Shown here piece by piece: positions 42,294 through 50,532 of a stretch of 64,000 nucleotides of DNA. The position numbers and the translations under genes were made by a program. Under the pieces are notes generated by a model, which did not search any database, was not told the origin of the DNA, and saw nothing but the letters and a program-made list of their open reading frames with translations. The DNA comes from CAVPFA01 sp963703655. GTDB taxonomy: Bacteria > Actinomycetota > Acidimicrobiia > Acidimicrobiales > Bog-793. Position 1 is the stretch's first letter. Each line of letters opens with the position of its first letter. The stretch lies in assembly GCA_963703655.1 (NCBI GenBank), contig CAVPFA010000003.1, forward strand, positions 744,001 through 808,000, written 5' to 3'.

Positions 42294-43694
42294 TCAGCCG
42301 ACCGAGCCGTCCATCTGGAGCTCGATAAGCCGGCTCCATTCGACCGCGTACTCCATCGGCAGCGTGCGGGTGATCGGCTCGATGAACCCGTTCACGATCA
42401 TGCCCATCGCCTGCGTCTCGCTGAGGCCGCGGCTCATCAGGTAGAAGAGCTGGTCATCGCCGATCTTGGAAACCGTCGCCTCGTGTCCGATCTCGGCGTC
42501 GCGCTCCTCCACCTCCATGTACGGCTTGGTCTCGGAGATCGAGTCCTCGTCCAGGATGAGCGCATCGCAGCGAACGAAGGACTTGGACCTGCGGGCGCCC
42601 TCGTCGACGTGAACCTTCCCGCGATAGGTGGAATGGCCTCCGTCCTTCGAGATCGACTTTGAGATGATGGTCGAGGTGGTCTCGGGTGCGGAGTGGAACA
42701 TCTTCGCCCCGGTGTCGAGGATCTGGCCGGCACCCGCATACGCCACGGACAAGACCTCGCCCGACGCCTTCGGCCCCATCAGGTACACGGACGGGTACTT
42801 CATCGTGAGCCGCGAACCGATGTTCCCGTCGATCCATTCGACATGCGCCTCGGCCTCGGCGCGCGCCCGCTTGGTCACCAGGTTGTAGACGTTCGTGGAC
42901 CAGTTCTGGATCGTGGTGTAGGTGATCCGGCTGCCGGGGAGCGCCACGAGCTCGACGACCGCCGAGTGAAGCGAGTCCGACGAGTAGACCGGCGCCGAGC
43001 AACCCTCGACATAGTGCACCTGAGCGCCCTCATCGGCGATGATCAGCGTCCGCTCGAACTGGCCCATGTTCTCCGCGTTGATCCGGAAGTACGCCTGGAG
43101 GGGCATGTCGACGGTGACGCCGGGCGGGACGTAGATGAACGAGCCGCCGGACCAGACGGCCGAGTTGAGAGCTGCGAACTTGTTGTCGCCGGGAGGAATG
43201 ATCTTGCCGAACCACTTGCGCACGATCTCCGGGTGCTCGCGAACAGCAGTGTCCATGTCCGTGAAGAGCACGCCCATTCGCTCCAGGTCCTCGCGATTGC
43301 GGTGGTACACGACCTCCGACTCGTACTGGGCGGTCACGCCGGCAAGGTACTTGCGCTCGGCCTGGGGGATGCCGAGCTTGTCCCAGGTGTTCTTCACCGA
43401 CTCGGGAAGCTTGTCCCAGTCGTTGACCTGCTTGTCGGTGGGCTTGATGTAATAAAAGATGTCGTCGAAGTCCAGGTCAGGCATCTTCTCGGCGAACCAG
43501 CGCACCATCGGCTTGCGTTCGAAACGGCGCAGCGAGGAAAGCCGGAAGTCGAGCATCCAGCTCGGCTCGGCCTTCATGGCCGACATCTCCCGAACGATCT
43601 CCTCCGAAAGCCCTTTGCGCGGCTTGAAGACGTAGTCCTCGACGTCACTCCAGCCGAGCTGGTACTTCCCGAGATCGAGCTCCGTAGTGGCCAT
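42294..43694 (-). CDS. sufB: Fe-S cluster assembly protein SufB
   Basis: A 466-residue scaffold protein. It shows YQLGWSDVEDYVFKPRKGL, KKWFG-type VRKWFGKIIPPGDNKFAAL, VWSGGSFIYVPPGV, VHYVEGCSAPVYSSDSLH (conserved cysteine), MFHSAPETTSTIISKSISKD and RCDALILDEDSISETKPYM. It accepts sulfur and iron with SufCD. The ATG at 43694 has GAGAGGAA just upstream. It is the first gene of the locus; no Rrf2- or SufR-type regulator gene is adjacent. Confidence 0.97.
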   Translation of the reverse strand: MATTELDLGKYQLGWSDVEDYVFKPRKGLSEEIVREMSAMKAEPSWMLDFRLSSLRRFERKPMVRWFAEKMPDLDFDDIFYYIKPTDKQVNDWDKLPESVKNTWDKLGIPQAERKYLAGVTAQYESEVVYHRNREDLERMGVLFTDMDTAVREHPEIVRKWFGKIIPPGDNKFAALNSAVWSGGSFIYVPPGVTVDMPLQAYFRINAENMGQFERTLIIADEGAQVHYVEGCSAPVYSSDSLHSAVVELVALPGSRITYTTIQNWSTNVYNLVTKRARAEAEAHVEWIDGNIGSRLTMKYPSVYLMGPKASGEVLSVAYAGAGQILDTGAKMFHSAPETTSTIISKSISKDGGHSTYRGKVHVDEGARRSKSFVRCDALILDEDSISETKPYMEVEERDAEIGHEATVSKIGDDQLFYLMSRGLSETQAMGMIVNGFIEPITRTLPMEYAVEWSRLIELQMDGSVG

Positions 43695-43710
43695 CAGGCA
43701 TTCCTCTCAA

Positions 43711-43724
43711 AGGAGATTTCTCCT
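43711..43724. promoter_or_regulatory. Short inverted repeat upstream of sufB
   Basis: AGGAGA-TT-TCTCCT lies 17-30 bases before the sufB ATG, and a TACTAT -10-like element is at 43731-43736 on the minus strand. The repeat would be in the 5' leader, where a repressor or a small RNA structure could act. The -35 is not evident. Confidence 0.35.
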
Positions 43725-43838
43725 ACGCACATAGTAACAACTACCGGCAGGCCGGCCTACCCGCCCCGCACACGGGCCGGCCTAGCACCGGCACCGAGGG
43801 GGCTGCCAGCCGGACCGAACTGCCTGACGGGACGTGGC

Positions 43839-45977
43839 ATGCTCCATTTCGTGCCTCGTCAGCTCGCGCCCCCGGTCGCTCAACGGCGCCCTGTCATCTT
43901 GACCGCCCACGGCGACGACCGGGTCGACGACTGGTACTGGCTGCGAGACAGGGACGATCCCGCGCTCGTCGCGCTGCTCGACGCCGAGGTGCAGTACCTG
44001 AAGGCCCGGACAGAAGCGACCGAACCCCTGACCGAGGCCGTCTACGGCGAGATCCTCGCGCGGGTGCAGCTGACCGACGTCACACTGCCCGCGCCGAAGG
44101 GCCGCTGGGCCTACTACTCCCGGACGGTCGAGGGGCTAGAGCACGCGATCTATTGCCGCCGGCCTGCGGACGCTCCGCCTCCGCCGGTCGATCCGCCTGC
44201 CGGTGTCATGCCGACGGCCGCGGCGGACGAGCTCGAGGAGATCCTCCTCGATCTCAACGTCCTTGCCGAGGCGACCGACCATCTCGAGCTCGGAGATCTC
44301 GCGCTCAGCGACGACCAGCGACTGCTCGCGTACTCGACCGACCTGACGGGCGGGGAGCGTTTCAAGGTCCGGATCCGTGACCTCGAGGCGGGCGGCGAGC
44401 TCAGCGACTCGATCGCGGACGCGTACTACGGCCTCGCCTTCTCGACCGGCGGCCGGACGCTTTTCTACACACGCCCCGACGAGTCGATGCGAGCACACCA
44501 GATCTGGCGTCACCGGCTCGGCACGCCGAACGACGAGGACACGTGCGTTTGGCAGGAGGACGACGAACGGTACTTCCTCAGGGTCCGAACCACCAAGGAC
44601 GGCGCGCTGATAGTGCTCGGGGCCCAGAGCAACACCACATCGGAGATCCGGGTCTTGGACGCCTCCAACCCCGACGGCGAGCCTCTCGTCGTCGAGGCGC
44701 GCCGCCACGGAGTCGAGTACTCGATCGAGCACCACGCCGGCGAGATCCTGGTGCTGACCAACGACAACGCCGAGAACTTCGCCGCGTTCCGGGCGCCGCT
44801 CGAGACGCCGGGCCGTGGCCACTGGCGCCCGCTCGTAGCGCACCGCGACGACGTTCGTCTCGAAACTCTGGACGTGGTGGAGGGTTTCGCGCTGCTTCAC
44901 GAGCGGGGCCACGCTTCGACGGCGGTCCGCATCGTCGATCTCGCGAGCGGCGCCGAGACACAGATCCGCCCTCCCGAGGAGGCCGGCTCGATCTTCCTGG
45001 GCGAGAACCTCGAGTTCTCCACGCGCCGTGTCCGGCTCTCGTCGACCTCGCTCGTAAGCCCCGTCGCGATCCACGAGCTCAGCCTCGACACGGGCGCGTC
45101 GCAGGTGATCTGGCGGCGCCGGGTCCCCGACTACGACCCGACGGCCTACAGGACCGAGCGGCGCTGGGCGACTTCCGAGGATGGCACGAAGATCCCGATC
45201 AGCCTCGCGTATCGTGCCGACCGGCCCGCGGGGCCGGGACCGTGTGTGCTGTACGGCTACGGCGCGTACGAGATCAGCATCGACCCGGTGTTCGCCGCCC
45301 ACCGGTCGATCCTGCCGCTGCTCGACCGGGGCGGGTGCTACGTCGTCGCGCATGTGCGCGGCGGAGGGGAGATGGCTCGCAGCTGGTACCTGGGAGGCAA
45401 GCTCGAGCAGAAACGGCACAGTTTCGAGGATTTCGTCGCCTGCGCCCGCTACCTGGTCGACGACGGCTGGACGTCGCCGGAGACGCTCGTCGCGATGGGC
45501 GCAAGCGCCGGCGGCCTGCTCGTCGGGGCGTCGGTGAACCTCGCGCCGGAGATGTTCGCCGGGGTCCTCGCGGCAGTGCCCTTCGTGGACTGCCTCACGT
45601 CCATGCTGGACGTGGACCTTCCCTTGACGATCATCGAGCGGGAGGAGTGGGGCAATCCGACCGACGACGAGGAGGCGTACTGGCGATTGAAGTCGTACTC
45701 GCCCTACGACAACGTCCGGCCGGTCCGCTACCCGCGAATGCTGGTGACTGCCGGCCTCAACGACCCAAGGGTCTCCTACTTCGAGCCGACCAAATGGGTG
45801 CAGAAGCTCCGAGCGTCCCACCCCGACAACGCGGAGCGCGTCCTGCTCAAGATCGAGATGTCCTCGGGCCACCGCGGGCCGTCGGGCCGGTACCGGGCGT
45901 GGCGCGACTGGGCCTTCCAGCTGGCGTTCGCGCTCGAGGTGACACGGGCGCCGAGCGCGGCGCCTGCCTCGAGTTAG
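43839..45977 (+). CDS. Prolyl oligopeptidase family (S9A) peptidase, oligopeptidase B-like
   Basis: A 712-residue serine peptidase. The N-terminal seven-bladed propeller spans about residues 75-420 (DDWYWLRDRDDP at the start) and the alpha/beta hydrolase follows. The nucleophile is in VAMGASAGGLLVG (G-x-S-x-G-G), the aspartate in TAGLNDPRVSYFEP and the histidine in SSGHRGPSGR. RGGGEMARSWYLGGK and WGNPTDDEEAYWRLKSYSPY are typical of oligopeptidase B, which cleaves after basic residues. There is no signal peptide. ATG 43839 is the chosen start; the open frame extends upstream without homology. Confidence 0.92.
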   Translation: MLHFVPRQLAPPVAQRRPVILTAHGDDRVDDWYWLRDRDDPALVALLDAEVQYLKARTEATEPLTEAVYGEILARVQLTDVTLPAPKGRWAYYSRTVEGLEHAIYCRRPADAPPPPVDPPAGVMPTAAADELEEILLDLNVLAEATDHLELGDLALSDDQRLLAYSTDLTGGERFKVRIRDLEAGGELSDSIADAYYGLAFSTGGRTLFYTRPDESMRAHQIWRHRLGTPNDEDTCVWQEDDERYFLRVRTTKDGALIVLGAQSNTTSEIRVLDASNPDGEPLVVEARRHGVEYSIEHHAGEILVLTNDNAENFAAFRAPLETPGRGHWRPLVAHRDDVRLETLDVVEGFALLHERGHASTAVRIVDLASGAETQIRPPEEAGSIFLGENLEFSTRRVRLSSTSLVSPVAIHELSLDTGASQVIWRRRVPDYDPTAYRTERRWATSEDGTKIPISLAYRADRPAGPGPCVLYGYGAYEISIDPVFAAHRSILPLLDRGGCYVVAHVRGGGEMARSWYLGGKLEQKRHSFEDFVACARYLVDDGWTSPETLVAMGASAGGLLVGASVNLAPEMFAGVLAAVPFVDCLTSMLDVDLPLTIIEREEWGNPTDDEEAYWRLKSYSPYDNVRPVRYPRMLVTAGLNDPRVSYFEPTKWVQKLRASHPDNAERVLLKIEMSSGHRGPSGRYRAWRDWAFQLAFALEVTRAPSAAPASS

Positions 45978-45992
45978 GCCGGCGGCATCGCC

Positions 45993-47027
45993 TCAGGCGG
46001 ACGAGGGCGCGAGGTCTACGTTGAAGGGCTGCGAGTACCCATTCGGGAGCTTGGCGACCAGCCCGTTGACGTCGAGGCCGATGTGCACCGGGGCGCCGAG
46101 TCTCACGACGAGAGATCCGGACCCCTTGTAGGTCGCCGACTGCCCGGAGTTCAACGTCTGGGAGAAGAGCCATGGGCCGGCGGTGGTCTGTTCGATCCCG
46201 ACCCAGCAGGCTCCTCCGACGGCCTGGAATGAAAGGGTGTACTTACCGGAGGGAACAGCGAACGAGACGTCGGACGACGTGACCGAGGTGGGCTTGATGC
46301 TCGTCGGGATCGTCGTCGTCGTCCTGAGGGTCGTCGTCGTCGTGGAACCGCCCGTCGACCGATGGAGGGTCGTGCTCGTGGTCTTCGGCGGGTGACCTCT
46401 GCCGCCGCTCAGCAAGATCGCGGCGACCGCTACGGCTGCAACGGCGACGGCGCCCGCACCGCCGGTCGCGACGCGCCGTGTCATGACCTGGCGACGGCGG
46501 TGGAAGCTCGGCTGGTGCGCACCCCCGCGGGAGGCGGGCGCCCCGGTGGTCAGACGCCCGCGGCGAACCGGTGTCGAGCGCTCTTCCGCGCCAGCGCCGC
46601 CGGCCGGTCCGACCTGAGATCCCCTCTCTGCGGCTTCGTGCCCTGCATCGCCTGTCGGCTGGGCGCCGGCGGTCTCACCGCCTCCAGGACGACCCGGCTG
46701 GGAGAAGCGAAACTTGGGCTGCCCAGCCGGGGGCAGGCGCTGGGAGGCGAGCGGTCCCGGTGAGGACGGGCGAGCACCAGGGCGTCGTGGCGGCGGGACA
46801 TCGCCCCGCTCCTCGAGCGGCCGACCGACGTGCGGGCGGCCGGTCTCCTCGTGGGGCAGGATCCGGAAGGCGGCGGACTCGGTCCGTTTCGAGACCTCAC
46901 CGAGCACGTCGAGCGCGTGTTCGTACGTCTCGACAGAGCGGCTCTCGGACCTCGCTGAAGCGATGCGCGCCCAGACGAGCGCGGCGACAACGAGCGCGGC
47001 GAGGACGCCGATAACTATCACGATCAC
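45993..47027 (-). CDS. Membrane protein with RodZ-like C-terminal domain (DUF4115)
   Basis: A 344-residue protein. An N-terminal membrane segment (VIVIGVLAALVVAALVWA, residues 3-20) is followed by a long Pro/Arg/Gly-rich linker and a second hydrophobic segment (AVAVAAVAVAAILLSGG, about 195-212). After a Ser/Thr-rich stretch comes a C-terminal domain with SFQAVGGACWVGIEQTT and VVRLGAPVHIGLDVNGLVA, the RodZ/DUF4115 pattern. It lacks the helix-turn-helix of true RodZ. A cell-envelope role is likely but unproven. It converges with the peptidase gene. Confidence 0.75.
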   Translation of the reverse strand: MIVIVIGVLAALVVAALVWARIASARSESRSVETYEHALDVLGEVSKRTESAAFRILPHEETGRPHVGRPLEERGDVPPPRRPGARPSSPGPLASQRLPPAGQPKFRFSQPGRPGGGETAGAQPTGDAGHEAAERGSQVGPAGGAGAEERSTPVRRGRLTTGAPASRGGAHQPSFHRRRQVMTRRVATGGAGAVAVAAVAVAAILLSGGRGHPPKTTSTTLHRSTGGSTTTTTLRTTTTIPTSIKPTSVTSSDVSFAVPSGKYTLSFQAVGGACWVGIEQTTAGPWLFSQTLNSGQSATYKGSGSLVVRLGAPVHIGLDVNGLVAKLPNGYSQPFNVDLAPSSA

Positions 47028-47116
47028 GGCCCGCAGCTCCTCGGTCGGCTACGCACGCTTCCATTCAAGCCGAGCGCCGCGCCCGTGACGTCGCGGGCCC
47101 GGCTGCGGGCGATGGC

Positions 47117-47668
47117 TCAGGTTCTCAGGCCGTAGCGCGGGCGGAGGTGGTCCGGGATCTCGGCACGGCGGGGATTCGCACGATCGCGCTCGGACACGAC
47201 AGGGTCGCTCAGGCCCCAATCGGCTCCGAGCTCGGGATCGTCCCACGCGACGCCGAGCTCGTCGAGAGCGTTGTAGTAGGAGTCGACGAGGTACGTCAGC
47301 GTCAAGTCGGTGATCGCCGCAAATCCGTGGCCGACGCCAGGCGGAATGAACACCCCGCGGTCGTCGTGCTCGCCGATCTCCAGCACGAGCGTCGCTCCGT
47401 CGGTCGGCGATCCGAGGCGGAGGTCGTGGAGGACGACACGTGCCCGGCCCCGTGTCACGTACCAGTAGTCGGCTTGGTGGACATGGTAGTGAAGCCCGAC
47501 GATGGCGCCCCGCTGGCGGTCGGCACGGTTCGCCTGCACCATCTCGCGCCCGAGGGGGAACCAGCTTCGCCGGTACGTCTCGATGAACCGTCCCCGTTCG
47601 TCGCCGAACACATCGGGAGTGACGATCATGACGTCTGCGATCACGGTCGACTCGACCACTTCCGTCAC
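47117..47668 (-). CDS. dTDP-4-dehydrorhamnose 3,5-epimerase family protein
   Basis: A 183-residue cupin of the RmlC/RfbC family. DERGRFIETYRRSWF at the N-terminus, IVGLHYHVHQADYWYVTRG around the catalytic histidine, DDRGVFIPPGVGHGFAAI and LTYLVDSYYN (Tyr/Asp region) fit. The usual R-G-L-H-x-Q and K residues are changed (V before GLH, D-Y-W where KL-type residues sit), so a variant nucleotide-sugar epimerase is likely. No rmlA, rmlB or rmlD is in the window. It overlaps the downstream-encoded metallohydrolase by 4 bases. Confidence 0.82.
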   Translation of the reverse strand: MTEVVESTVIADVMIVTPDVFGDERGRFIETYRRSWFPLGREMVQANRADRQRGAIVGLHYHVHQADYWYVTRGRARVVLHDLRLGSPTDGATLVLEIGEHDDRGVFIPPGVGHGFAAITDLTLTYLVDSYYNALDELGVAWDDPELGADWGLSDPVVSERDRANPRRAEIPDHLRPRYGLRT

Positions 47669-48720
47669 CGGTCGCCCTCCTCTCGCGCCTCGGCTGCCAC
47701 GGTGCCCGCCGCGCCGGCGCCGGCACGCGAGCCGATGGGACCGAGCTCGAGCGTGCTCCCCTCGGCGGCCATGACGATCGCCTCGAGCGTGCCGGCGAGC
47801 CCGGACCGCTCGGTCGCACGACCGAAGGCGTCAAGATCAGCGTCGTCGTGCGTCGGGTCGTGATGGAACAGGGCCAACCTGCGCGCTCCGGCCTCTCGGG
47901 CGACATGCACGGCGTACTCCAAGGTGCTGTGTCCCCAGTGGGCTTTGACGGCGAATTCCTCGTCGGTGTACTGGGCGTCGTGTATCAGGAGATCGGCGCC
48001 GTCGCACAGCTCGAGCACGCTCTCGGGGACGGTCCGCCCGACGGTTCCGTCGTCGACGGGAGCCTGGTGATCGCTCACGTAGGCAACTGATACCCCCTCG
48101 AGCTCGACCCGGTACCCGACGGTGAGGCCGACGTGGGGAACCTCCCGGACGATCACCCGGGCCGGGCCGAGCTTGACCTCGCCGTCACCAACCTCGAAGA
48201 AGCACAGCTCCGCGGGCAGATCGTGCAACCCCACCGGAAAGTAGGGCGGCCGGATGAACGCGGCGAAGACGTCCGAGAGCGAGCTCCCGGTCTGGCGTGG
48301 CCCGTAGATGCTCACCCTCGTGTCCGGTCTGAGCGCAGGTCCGAAGAACGGAAGGCCCTGGATGTGGTCGAAGTGCAGGTGGGTCGCGAAGACGTTGAGC
48401 TCCAGTGCGGGGTCCTTAAGCGGCCGGGGATGCGGTCGCGTGGAGAGAGGAGCGTCGTCAAGGCCCATGCTCGGATCGAACGGAAGCTCCAATGCCTCGA
48501 CCGGCGCAGGTGCGCCCGCCGGGAGGCCTCCGAGGGGGAAGTAGCGCGCCAAGAGGTGCTCCCCGAGCCGCCGGGCGCCGGTGCCGAGATCGAGCACGAT
48601 CGGCACGCCGCCCTCGCCGGGGTCGATCGCCACGCAAGAGGTGGCGCCGCCGTAGCGGCTCATGGCGGGGTCGGAACACGGACAGGAGCCCCGGACGCCG
48701 TAAAACGTGACCCTCGGCAC
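47665..48720 (-). CDS. MBL-fold metallohydrolase
   Basis: About 351 residues from GTG 48720; an ATG at 48765 is possible but would overlap the MaoC gene. It shows VTFYGVRGSCPC at the start, FATHLHFDHIQGLPFF (H-x-H-x-D-H), VSDHQAPV and DLLIHDAQYTDEEF, with FHHDPTHDD near the C-terminus, so a two-metal site is intact. Similar proteins are phosphodiesterase- or PqqB-like; a cyclic-nucleotide phosphodiesterase activity is possible but cannot be settled. AAGGGGAG stands just upstream of the GTG. Confidence 0.87.
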   Translation of the reverse strand: MPRVTFYGVRGSCPCSDPAMSRYGGATSCVAIDPGEGGVPIVLDLGTGARRLGEHLLARYFPLGGLPAGAPAPVEALELPFDPSMGLDDAPLSTRPHPRPLKDPALELNVFATHLHFDHIQGLPFFGPALRPDTRVSIYGPRQTGSSLSDVFAAFIRPPYFPVGLHDLPAELCFFEVGDGEVKLGPARVIVREVPHVGLTVGYRVELEGVSVAYVSDHQAPVDDGTVGRTVPESVLELCDGADLLIHDAQYTDEEFAVKAHWGHSTLEYAVHVAREAGARRLALFHHDPTHDDADLDAFGRATERSGLAGTLEAIVMAAEGSTLELGPIGSRAGAGAAGTVAAEAREEGDR

Positions 48721-48751
48721 GGCTCCCCTTCTCGTCGCGGACTCCGGCAGG

Positions 48752-49255
48752 CTAGTGCTCGGCACTGGGTCGGTTGCGCGGAGGAAGGAAGTCGCGCTTC
48801 CAGACCATCAGCCGGCGGCGGAAGTAGCACACTTCGTTCCCGTGCTGGTTGAAGGCTCTCGTCTCCACCGTCACGACGCCGCGGTCCGGCTTGGATCTGG
48901 ACTCCACGGCGTCGAGCACCACGGTCTCCGCGTAGATCGTGTCTCCGTGGAACGTCGGTGAGGTGTGCCTGAGCGACTCGACCTCCAGGTTCGCAATCGC
49001 CGAGCCGGACACGTCCGGCACGCTCATCCCGAGAGCGAGCGAGTAGACGAGGTTCCCGACCACCACGTTGGCGCCTTGCACCGTTTCGTGCTCGCCGAAC
49101 CACGCGTCGATGTGAAGTGGATGGTGGTTCATGGTCAGGAGGCAGAAGAGGTGGTCGTCGTACTCGGTGATCGTCTTGCCCGGCCAGTGGCGATAGACGT
49201 CGCCCGCGACGAACTCCTCGAACACACGCCCGAAGGGCCGCTCGTAGCTAGTCAT
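48752..49255 (-). CDS. mch: MaoC family dehydratase, probable mesaconyl-CoA hydratase
   Basis: A 167-residue hot-dog protein. It carries EEFVAGDVYRHWPGKTITE, DHLFCLLTMNHHPLHID (active-site Asp/His region), GMSVPDVSGSAIANLEVESL and TSPTFHGDTIYAETVVL. This pattern closely matches the single-domain MaoC proteins encoded with malyl-CoA lyase and methylsuccinyl-CoA dehydrogenase in Streptomyces ethylmalonyl-CoA clusters, where it hydrates mesaconyl-CoA to beta-methylmalyl-CoA. Here its partners are at 50533 and 53131. The substrate assignment rests on family resemblance and context. Confidence 0.82.
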   Translation of the reverse strand: MTSYERPFGRVFEEFVAGDVYRHWPGKTITEYDDHLFCLLTMNHHPLHIDAWFGEHETVQGANVVVGNLVYSLALGMSVPDVSGSAIANLEVESLRHTSPTFHGDTIYAETVVLDAVESRSKPDRGVVTVETRAFNQHGNEVCYFRRRLMVWKRDFLPPRNRPSAEH

Positions 49256-49348
49256 GCACCGCTTGTAGCCTGCCGGGCCACGCCACGTCCAGTAGCGGGC
49301 GACGCGCCTCGGAACGCCGGCTCGATCGCCCGCGACGGGTAGCTCTGG

Positions 49349-49786
49349 TCACTCCTCGACCGGCTCGCGCGGCGGCCTCGTCGAAAAGGTGAGCTGCCAG
49401 TCGTTCTCGCTCTCCCCGTCGATGGTGAGGTGCCAGGTGAAACGGGTGCTGGGCGTGAGCGGGAGCGGGCTGAAGTTGACGGCCACCGCGACGTCCACCG
49501 GGCTCCCCTCCGGAACTCCTTCCGGCCGCGCCACCTCGAAGTCGCCCCGCACCTCGATGGGTTGGGGGCCCTCGGCGCCCTCGACGATGATGGGACGCCC
49601 GTCCTCGTCGACGAGGAAGAGCTCCCAGTGGTGCGGCCGCCCCGCCTCGTTCCAGTCGACGTCCACCTTGATCGCAATCGCCGAGGGCATCGGGTCCGGG
49701 CCAATGAGACTCCAGCCTCCGCCGAGGATGAAGAGCTTGCCGTCTGCCACCTGGGCAGCGTCACAAAGCAACATGGTCACTCGCAC
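49349..49786 (-). CDS. DUF6941-like hypothetical protein
   Basis: A 145-residue protein beginning MRVTMLLCDAAQVADGKLFI followed by LGGGWSLIGPDPMPSAIAIK, then a beta-rich body (HHWELFLVDEDGRPI, FTWHLTIDGE). This is a small actinobacterial family of unknown function with a likely all-beta fold. GTG 49786 gives the family-typical N-terminus; ATG 49774 is an alternative. It diverges from the methyltransferase gene at 49849. Confidence 0.75.
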   Translation of the reverse strand: MRVTMLLCDAAQVADGKLFILGGGWSLIGPDPMPSAIAIKVDVDWNEAGRPHHWELFLVDEDGRPIIVEGAEGPQPIEVRGDFEVARPEGVPEGSPVDVAVAVNFSPLPLTPSTRFTWHLTIDGESENDWQLTFSTRPPREPVEE

Positions 49787-49848
49787 GGAGCCACGGTACC
49801 TGCGACGGGGAACCGGCGACGCCGCCTGCGCCGGGTACCGTCGTCGCC

Positions 49849-50523
49849 GTGGGTGAGCTCGGCTTGCGCAACGATCTGTACCGGCGCCCGCTTGCGACTG
49901 CGATCCAGCGGCTCGGCCTCGAGTCCGGGTGGCGATGCGTGGACGTCGGCGCCGGGGCCGGTGACGTCTCCGTGGCTCTCGCGCAGCTCGTGGGTCGATC
50001 CGGGCGCGTGTACGCCGTCGACAGCGATCCCCGCGCACGGGACGAGGTTGCCGCCGCCGCCGCTGCTGCCCGAGAGGCACAGGTCATCGCCATCACCCAG
50101 GCCGGCGAGGACCTGGTGTTGCCGGAGAGCGTCGATCTCGCCTACTGCCGTTTCTTGTTGGTGCACGTCGTCGAGCCGCGCTCTGTCCTGCGGCGGATGG
50201 CAGCCGTACTGAGACCCGGTGGTTACCTGGTCGCACAGGAGCCCATAACCTCGACGGGGCGTATCGACGGCGCGCCGATGTCGATGCCAGAGGCACGTCA
50301 CCCCGATGTCGGATCGCTCCTTCCCGGGCTGATCCGCGAGATCGGCCTCGAGCTCGTCGACGCCTGGGGGGAGGCTCCCGCCGGCTCAGGTCCGGGACCG
50401 GTGGCGACCTATCTCGAAGAGCTCACCGAGGTCGGACCGGGAGAGGCCTCGGTCGTTCTGCCGCTCCTCGTCACCGTGATCGGCCGCCGAGTCACCCCGG
50501 ACGGCCCTTCGACCCCTGGATAG
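49849..50523 (+). CDS. Class I SAM-dependent methyltransferase
   Basis: A 224-residue methyltransferase. WRCVDVGAGAGDVSVALAQL is motif I, VYAVDSDPRARDEVAAAA the ribose-binding acidic strand, and LAYCRFLLVHVVEP followed by LRPGGYLVAQEP completes the core. The acceptor is unknown. It begins with a GTG and ends 9 bases before the mcd gene, so the two are probably cotranscribed. Confidence 0.85.
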   Translation: MGELGLRNDLYRRPLATAIQRLGLESGWRCVDVGAGAGDVSVALAQLVGRSGRVYAVDSDPRARDEVAAAAAAAREAQVIAITQAGEDLVLPESVDLAYCRFLLVHVVEPRSVLRRMAAVLRPGGYLVAQEPITSTGRIDGAPMSMPEARHPDVGSLLPGLIREIGLELVDAWGEAPAGSGPGPVATYLEELTEVGPGEASVVLPLLVTVIGRRVTPDGPSTPG

Positions 50524-50532
50524 CCTGGCACC

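Noticed and set aside
42693..43838. N-terminal extension of the S9A peptidase frame over sufB
   Set aside because: The extra 380 codons are antisense to SufB and show no homology. Peptidase homology begins at about 43839.
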